This document shows, in pieces, positions 58,207-64,000 of a stretch of 64,000 nucleotides of DNA (positions are counted from its first letter, which is position 1; the number at the start of each line of letters is the position of its first letter). Origin of the DNA: Streptococcus respiraculi (GTDB taxonomy: Bacteria > Bacillota > Bacilli > Lactobacillales > Streptococcaceae); assembly GCF_003595525.1 (NCBI RefSeq), contig NZ_CP022680.1:391001-455000 (forward strand), given 5' to 3'. The translations under genes and the position numbers were made by a program. The notes below the pieces were generated by a model, which was not told the origin of the DNA, searched no databases, and worked only from the letters and a program-made list of their open reading frames with translations.

Positions 58207-59523
58207 ATGACAGATTTAGCAAATTACTATGGACGGTTGTTTACCCACCACCAATTGACAGCAGAAGAGCGCAAGCAAGCTCAGAAGGTAGCAAGTCAAG
58301 TTGACAAGGCCTGTTTTCGTTGTTCAACTGTTTTTGATGACAAGCATCGTCTGCCAAATGGCGCCCTGTATTGTAGAGAGTGCATATTACTCGGACGCGT
58401 GCGGACGGATGAAGATTTATATACATTTCCCCAGCAAGCCTTTCCACCACAAAATTCTTTAAAATGGAAAGGACGGTTGACTGCATGGCAGCAGGGAATT
58501 TCAGATGCGCTTCGGCAACAATTTCAAGCTAAAAAAGCTACCTTAGTTCATGCTGTGACAGGAGCTGGTAAAACTGAAATGATCTATCATGTCATGGCAG
58601 ATGTGATTGATGCAGGCGGTGCGGTTTGCTTAGCTAGTCCACGGATTGATGTTTGCCTCGAGTTGTATAAGCGTTTGCAGCATGATTTTTTCTGTCCGAT
58701 TAGTCTGTTACATGAGGGAGCAGAACCTTACTTTCGCACGCCACTTGTGATTGCAACCACACATCAACTGCTGAAATTTTATCAGGCGTTTGACTTGGTC
58801 TTGATTGATGAGGTGGATGCCTTTCCCTATGTGGATAATCCCATACTTTATCGTGCAGTAGAAAATGCTATCAAAGAAGGTGGTGTGACCATATTTTTGA
58901 CTGCTACTTCGACGAATGAATTGGATAAAAAAGTTCGTATTGGAGAACTGCACCGCCTCCGACTACCCCGACGCTTTCATGGGAATCCCCTAGTCGTTCC
59001 GCAAAAGGTATGGCTCTCTCATTTTGAAAAGAATCTAAAGAAGAGCAAAATCCCCCAAAAATTGGTAAAGAAAATAGCAGAGCAACAAAAAACAGGCTTT
59101 CCTCTCCTCCTTTTTCTACCGGAAATTCGTATGGGGCAAGACTTTGCTAATCTATTGACAACCTATTTTCCAGACCAGGGCATTGGCTTTGTCTCCAGTC
59201 AGACCGAAAATCGTCTTGAAATCGTGGGACAATTCCGCAAGCAGGAAATCACCATACTTGTCACGACCACTATTTTAGAACGTGGGGTCACTTTTCCAGG
59301 TGTCGATGTTTTTGTAGTAGAGGCTAATCACTACCTCTATACCTCGTCCTCCCTCATTCAGATTGCCGGACGAGTAGGCCGAAGTATGGAGCGGCCAACA
59401 GGGACCTTGCTCTTTTTTCATAATGGAACCAATCGTGCGATTGAAAAAGCTATTCAAGAAATTCAGCTAATGAATAAGGAGGCAGGCGATGGTCAGGTGT
59501 CTACTGTGTCAGCAAAGTCTTAA
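58207..59523 (+). CDS. comFA: Competence helicase ComFA
   Basis: A 438-residue DEAD-like ATPase needed for single-strand DNA import during transformation. The N-terminal zinc finger has Cys pairs (ACFRC and YCREC), Walker A is AVTGAGKTE near 120, the DEVD box is LIDEVDAF near 200, and motif VI includes IAGRVGR. No ribosome site precedes ATG 58207. It overlaps comFC by 35 bp. Confidence 0.95.
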   Translation: MTDLANYYGRLFTHHQLTAEERKQAQKVASQVDKACFRCSTVFDDKHRLPNGALYCRECILLGRVRTDEDLYTFPQQAFPPQNSLKWKGRLTAWQQGISDALRQQFQAKKATLVHAVTGAGKTEMIYHVMADVIDAGGAVCLASPRIDVCLELYKRLQHDFFCPISLLHEGAEPYFRTPLVIATTHQLLKFYQAFDLVLIDEVDAFPYVDNPILYRAVENAIKEGGVTIFLTATSTNELDKKVRIGELHRLRLPRRFHGNPLVVPQKVWLSHFEKNLKKSKIPQKLVKKIAEQQKTGFPLLLFLPEIRMGQDFANLLTTYFPDQGIGFVSSQTENRLEIVGQFRKQEITILVTTTILERGVTFPGVDVFVVEANHYLYTSSSLIQIAGRVGRSMERPTGTLLFFHNGTNRAIEKAIQEIQLMNKEAGDGQVSTVSAKS

Positions 59524-60154
59524 AAATCGGGTCTTGTTTTCAGACATTCTTCTATTAAAGAAAGAAAAAGAAGAAGTTTGTGTTGACTGCAAAAAGCGGT
59601 TTCTTCCCATATCAGAAACGCACTGCCCAACATGCTTTAAAGAAGGAGAAGAAAAAGTCTGTTCAGACTGCCACTATTGGCAGGACAAGGGGACGGGAGT
59701 CTCCCATGAAAGCCTCTATCGCTATAACGAAGCAATGGCAGATTATATCAGCCGCTATAAATTTATTGGCGATTATCTGCTACGGACTGTATTTGCAACT
59801 GAATTACGGATCTATTTCAAAGATAAGAGAGGTCATACGCTTGTGCCTATTCCTATTAGTGAGCAGAGAATGGCAGAGCGTGGCTTCAATCAAGTCACTG
59901 GCTTGCTAAATGCAGCAGGGCTTTCGTTTCAGGAAATTCTCCAAAAAGAAGCGACCAAAAAGCAATCAGATAAGAATCGCCAAGAACGTTTAGCGTTAAA
60001 GCAGCCTTTTTCCATTGTTGAAAAAACAGCTATTCCCGAAAAACTTATATTGGTAGATGATATTTATACGACAGGCGCTACTATATGGTTAGCAAAACAA
60101 CTCTTGATGAAAAATGGTGCGAAAACAGTCACGAGTTTTTCACTCGCCCGTTAG
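59489..60154 (+). CDS. comFC: Competence protein ComFC (phosphoribosyltransferase fold)
   Basis: A 221-residue protein with an N-terminal zinc ribbon (CLLCQQ, CVDCKK, CPTC, CSDC) and a C-terminal phosphoribosyltransferase fold with the PRPP motif ILVDDIYTTGAT. It works with ComFA in DNA uptake. The start at 59489 has AAGGAGG 6 bp upstream, inside comFA. Confidence 0.93.
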   Translation: MVRCLLCQQSLKNRVLFSDILLLKKEKEEVCVDCKKRFLPISETHCPTCFKEGEEKVCSDCHYWQDKGTGVSHESLYRYNEAMADYISRYKFIGDYLLRTVFATELRIYFKDKRGHTLVPIPISEQRMAERGFNQVTGLLNAAGLSFQEILQKEATKKQSDKNRQERLALKQPFSIVEKTAIPEKLILVDDIYTTGATIWLAKQLLMKNGAKTVTSFSLAR

Positions 60155-60161
60155 TAAACGC

Positions 60162-60189
60162 TTGCAAAAAAATCATAATATGGTATAAT
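60162..60189 (+). promoter_or_regulatory. Promoter of hpf
   Basis: TTGCAA (60162-60167) and an extended -10 TGG-TATAAT (60184-60189) with a 16-bp spacer. hpf therefore has its own promoter after the competence operon. Confidence 0.7.
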
Positions 60190-60230
60190 GATAGTGAACA
60201 AAAGCGAAAGCTTAGAAAGAGGTATTTACT

Positions 60231-60773
60231 ATGATTAAATTTAGCATTCGTGGAGAGAACATCGAAGTAACAGACGCTCTTCGTAGTTACGTCGAAGAAA
60301 AAGTAGCTAAGATTGAAAAATACTTCCATGCAGACCAAGAGTTAAATGCGAAAGTAAATCTAAAAGTATACCGTGATAAACGCTCAAAAGTAGAAGTGAC
60401 TATCCCACTAGGATCAATTACACTTCGTGCAGAAGATATCTCTCAAGACATGTACGGTTCAATTGACTTAGTAGTTGATAAGATTGAACGTCAAATTCGC
60501 CGCAATAAAACAAAGATTGAAAAGAAAAATCGTCAAAAAGTTTCTACTAGTCAGTTGTTTACAGAAGAGTTAGTAGAGCAAGTTGAAGAAGAAGTAAAAG
60601 TTGTTCGTACCAAGCAAGTGGATTTGAAACCAATGGATTTAGAAGAAGCTATTTTACAACTTGAATTGCTGGGACATGATTTCTTCATCTATACAGATGC
60701 GAAAGACTCTACAACAAATGTCATTTACAAGCGTGAAGACGGTGGCCTCGGTTTACTAGAGGTCAAAGCTTAA
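60231..60773 (+). CDS. hpf: Ribosome hibernation-promoting factor, long form
   Basis: A 180-residue protein that dimerises 70S ribosomes into 100S particles. It has the N-terminal HPF/YfiA domain (IKFSIRGENIEVTDALRSYVEEKVAKIEKYF) and a C-terminal dimerisation domain (LKPMDLEEAILQLELLGHDFFIY) that defines the long form. The start at 60231 has AGAAAGAGG upstream. An IS30 element lies downstream of its terminator. Confidence 0.95.
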   Translation: MIKFSIRGENIEVTDALRSYVEEKVAKIEKYFHADQELNAKVNLKVYRDKRSKVEVTIPLGSITLRAEDISQDMYGSIDLVVDKIERQIRRNKTKIEKKNRQKVSTSQLFTEELVEQVEEEVKVVRTKQVDLKPMDLEEAILQLELLGHDFFIYTDAKDSTTNVIYKREDGGLGLLEVKA

Positions 60774-60784
60774 AAAATATCTTG

Positions 60785-60816
60785 AAAATATCTGCAGATT
60801 CCTGTAGATATTTTTT
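60785..60816 (+). terminator. Terminator of hpf
   Basis: Stem aaaatatctgcag / ctgtagatattttt with a T-run. Confidence 0.85.
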
Positions 60817-60919
60817 GAATCTCCTCTTGCGAAAGTGAGTAGCTTTCGTAGTAGCTTATACTAGCAGTAAGAGGCCACGTTTTTTACGGTATTATCGGGC
60901 CAAGGCCAAAAAGAAGGCA

Positions 60920-62006
60920 CAGTTCGGCAAATTTCAAGTTCAAGTTAGCCAGTCTGTAAAAATTCTCTAGGAGATTTGTAACCCAATATCTTCTTTGGAT
61001 AGTTGTTAATCCAGTTTTCAATAAATGCGACTTGTTGCTGCGTCGCCTTTTTGCTTCCCTTAGGCAACCAACGCCTGATGAGTCTATTATGATTCTCATT
61101 AGTTCCACGCTCCCAAGAGGAATAAGGGTGGGCATAGTAGATATGATCGGGGCCAAAAACTTCTGCTAAACGACTGAATTCAGTCCCGTTATCAGCTGTG
61201 ATTGAGTTAATTTGATAATCTCTGAGGATCATTTTCAGAGCTTGATTGACTGAAGACGCGGACTTATCGGGAATGAGTCGGATGATTTGATAACGACTCT
61301 TTCTATCAGTTAGAGTCAACAGACACTCATTTTTTGCCCGTGTTTGAATAACCGTATCAATTTCAACATCACCAACATTCTCACGTTGATTAATGCTTTC
61401 TGGCCGTTCCTCAATCGATTTTCCAGCCGGCTTAAAGTTGGGACTCGCTTGTTTTTTCTTCGTTTTCTCCTTGCGAGGATAAAGCATGCCATCCTTGGTC
61501 AATCCTAAGTGTCCATGATGAATCCAGTAGTAAATGGTGGAGACGGAGACAGATATCCCTTTTGCTTTTACCATCATCTCAGGAGAGTATTTCTGCTTGA
61601 TATAGTGAAGAATCTTTTCTTTGAGTTCCTTGGTTAGGGAAGTCTGCCTCACAGAATGTTTACGATTATTTTGATAGTTTTTTTGAGCGAAGTCAGCTGA
61701 GTAGATTATTTCAAATTTTCCTTTACGCACTTGTTGCCTAACCAGACCACGTTTGACTTCGTTGTGAATGGTTTGAGGAGCCTTCTCTAATCTTCTAGCG
61801 ATTTCACGATTTGAGAGCCCTTCTTGAAGCCAACGCTCAATCATTCTACGTTCAGCTAGTGTCAAATGTTTCCTTTTTGGTGTATAATAGTGTTGCATCT
61901 CAGAGTCTTTCTAATTGTTCTTGTGGTGATTACAATTATATCTCTCTGAGATGTTTTTTTATACCCTTGAGTGGCTAACTTCATTTTAGAACTTTCGCCG
62001 AACTTT
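60920..62006 (-). mobile_element. IS30-family insertion sequence
   Basis: One transposase gene bounded by imperfect terminal inverted repeats of about 33 bp: agttcggc ... gttagccag (60921-60952) and gtggctaac ... gccgaact (61971-62002). The right end is about 40 bp upstream of the -35 of the rRNA promoter. A target duplication could not be defined by eye. The gap 60817-60919 holds nothing recognised. Confidence 0.8.
60945..61898 (-). CDS. IS30-family transposase
   Basis: A 317-residue DDE transposase. It has an N-terminal helix-turn-helix (LTLAERRMIERWLQEGLSNREIARRL), and the catalytic triad in DVEIDTV, TADNGTEFS and the glutamate of ERGTNENHNRL. It appears intact. The C-terminus lies within the left terminal repeat. 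Its short pre-ATG region has no strong promoter. Confidence 0.93.
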   Translation of the reverse strand: MQHYYTPKRKHLTLAERRMIERWLQEGLSNREIARRLEKAPQTIHNEVKRGLVRQQVRKGKFEIIYSADFAQKNYQNNRKHSVRQTSLTKELKEKILHYIKQKYSPEMMVKAKGISVSVSTIYYWIHHGHLGLTKDGMLYPRKEKTKKKQASPNFKPAGKSIEERPESINQRENVGDVEIDTVIQTRAKNECLLTLTDRKSRYQIIRLIPDKSASSVNQALKMILRDYQINSITADNGTEFSRLAEVFGPDHIYYAHPYSSWERGTNENHNRLIRRWLPKGSKKATQQQVAFIENWINNYPKKILGYKSPREFLQTG

Positions 62007-62044
62007 CGTTCATGAAAAAAATTCAAAAAAAGTAAAAAAAGTAG

Positions 62045-62073
62045 TTGACAATAAGAAGCAGAGGTGATATACT
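62045..62073 (+). promoter_or_regulatory. rRNA operon promoter
   Basis: TTGACA (62045-62050) and TATACT (62068-62073) with a 17-bp spacer. An A-rich UP-like stretch (62014-62044) lies between it and the IS30 end. Confidence 0.85.
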
Positions 62074-62115
62074 GATATAGTTGTCGCTTGAGAGAGCGAT
62101 AAGGCAAGACCTTTG

Positions 62116-62130
62116 AAAATTAAAGAAGAC
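62116..62130 (+). promoter_or_regulatory. 5' arm of the 16S processing stem
   Basis: aaaattaaagaagac is an exact complement of 63802-63816 after the 16S gene. The pair would form the RNase III stem that brackets pre-16S RNA. Confidence 0.75.
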
Positions 62131-62227
62131 GAACCAAACGTGCAGGGTGGTTTATGGAGACATAAACCGTCAATGAACATAAGAAAATAAATCTGTCAGT
62201 GGACAGTATGAGTGAAGACTCAAACTA

Positions 62228-63782
<1,555 letters not shown>

Positions 63783-63801
63783 AAATGGAACTCTGTACGT
63801 A

Positions 63802-63816
63802 GTCTTCTTTAATTTT
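63802..63816 (+). promoter_or_regulatory. 3' arm of the 16S processing stem
   Basis: gtcttctttaatttt pairs exactly with 62116-62130 in the leader. Confidence 0.75.
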
Positions 63817-63828
63817 GAGAGGTCTTGT

Positions 63829-63845
63829 GGGGCCTTAGCTCAGCT
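63829..63845 (+). repeat. 17-bp duplication of the tRNA-Ala 5' end
   Basis: ggggccttagctcagct is identical to the first 17 bases of tRNA-Ala at 63963-63979, 134 bp downstream. The sequence after it (aagcgaaaccg...) does not continue as a tRNA. The interval 63846-63962 contains a perfect 9-bp hairpin (63933-63941 with 63954-63962) ending one base before the tRNA. Confidence 0.85.
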
Positions 63846-63962
63846 AAGCGAAACCGCAGGTTTCAGGTTTGTCGAAGCGAAAGCGAACGACAGGGGCCAG
63901 CGGCACCCGAAGACAATAGAATAAGAAACGTGAACTAATAAGAGAAAACCAGATTATTAGTT

Positions 63963-64000
63963 GGGGCCTTAGCTCAGCTGGGAGAGCGCCTGCTTTGCAC
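63963..64000 (+). tRNA. tRNA-Ala (TGC anticodon), 5' part
   Basis: ggggccttagctcagctggg starts the gene in the 16S-23S spacer. The anticodon loop ctttgcac gives TGC at 63996-63998. The window ends in the anticodon arm. Confidence 0.93.

Overview
The window is a chromosomal segment of a Streptococcus. The evidence is the 16S rRNA gene, the MapZ, GpsB, PhpP/StkP and LiaFSR gene sets, the two-gene comF operon with a ComX-type box, and the low-GC gene style. The species cannot be fixed from the sequence alone; the 16S gene looks closest to the suis/viridans side of the genus, which is an impression only.

Layout. (1) 1-9.45 kb: a type I restriction-modification locus built for rearrangement. It holds the 3' end of hsdM, a complete hsdS, hsdR, three promoterless hsdS target-recognition cassettes (one direct, two inverted), a tyrosine recombinase and a DUF4143-type ATPase. 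The cassettes share a 16-23 bp 5' motif and a 31-32 bp 3' motif with the active gene. Two cassettes are full-length copies (523 bp and 511 bp) of the two halves of the active hsdS. A 131-bp tandem array with internal palindromes precedes hsdS and has a mirror copy at the far end. (2) 9.5-15.7 kb: glycerate kinase, a lipoprotein, a three-gene ECF transporter operon and a TRIC/UPF0126 membrane protein. (3) 15.8-22.5 kb: the pyruvate/acetoin dehydrogenase complex (E1 alpha, E1 beta, E2, E3) with lipoate-protein ligase. (4) 22.6-28.8 kb: a SAM hydrolase-type enzyme, an ECF S component, trhO, a nucleoside phosphorylase-family gene and the ECF ATPase and T genes; a 74-bp promoter-bearing repeat flanks the phosphorylase gene. 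(5) 28.8-36.9 kb: a transposase remnant, rsmG, pbp1A-recU, ypsA, gpsB, rnpB RNA, an RNA methyltransferase and mapZ. (6) 37-41.5 kb: a thioredoxin-fold lipoprotein, an LPXTG surface protein, an IS200 element and luxS. (7) 41.5-56.3 kb: rny, then gmk-rpoZ-priA-fmt-rsmB-phpP-stkP, liaFSR, a HAD/cyclophilin fusion and an S1-domain gene. (8) 56.3-62 kb: a MITE-like element, cysK, yigZ, comFA-comFC, hpf and an IS30 element. (9) 62-64 kb: the start of an rRNA operon (promoter, 16S, spacer, start of tRNA-Ala).

How it works together. Most of the window is housekeeping, with conserved pairs: RecU with PBP1A, GpsB, MapZ and rnpB close together, PhpP with StkP, and LiaF/S/R. The most interesting unit is the hsd locus. 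The repeat geometry predicts discrete switching events: an inversion that takes hsdR out of its operon, a deletion that leaves a half-size HsdS, and cassette exchange. An ATPase gene with its own promoter sits inside the array. Other oddities are a 134-bp insertion at the tRNA-Ala gene with a 17-bp duplication of the tRNA 5' end, a dispersed intergenic repeat family, a candidate small RNA, a probably leaderless comFA, and a luxS whose last codons appear to come from an IS200 end.
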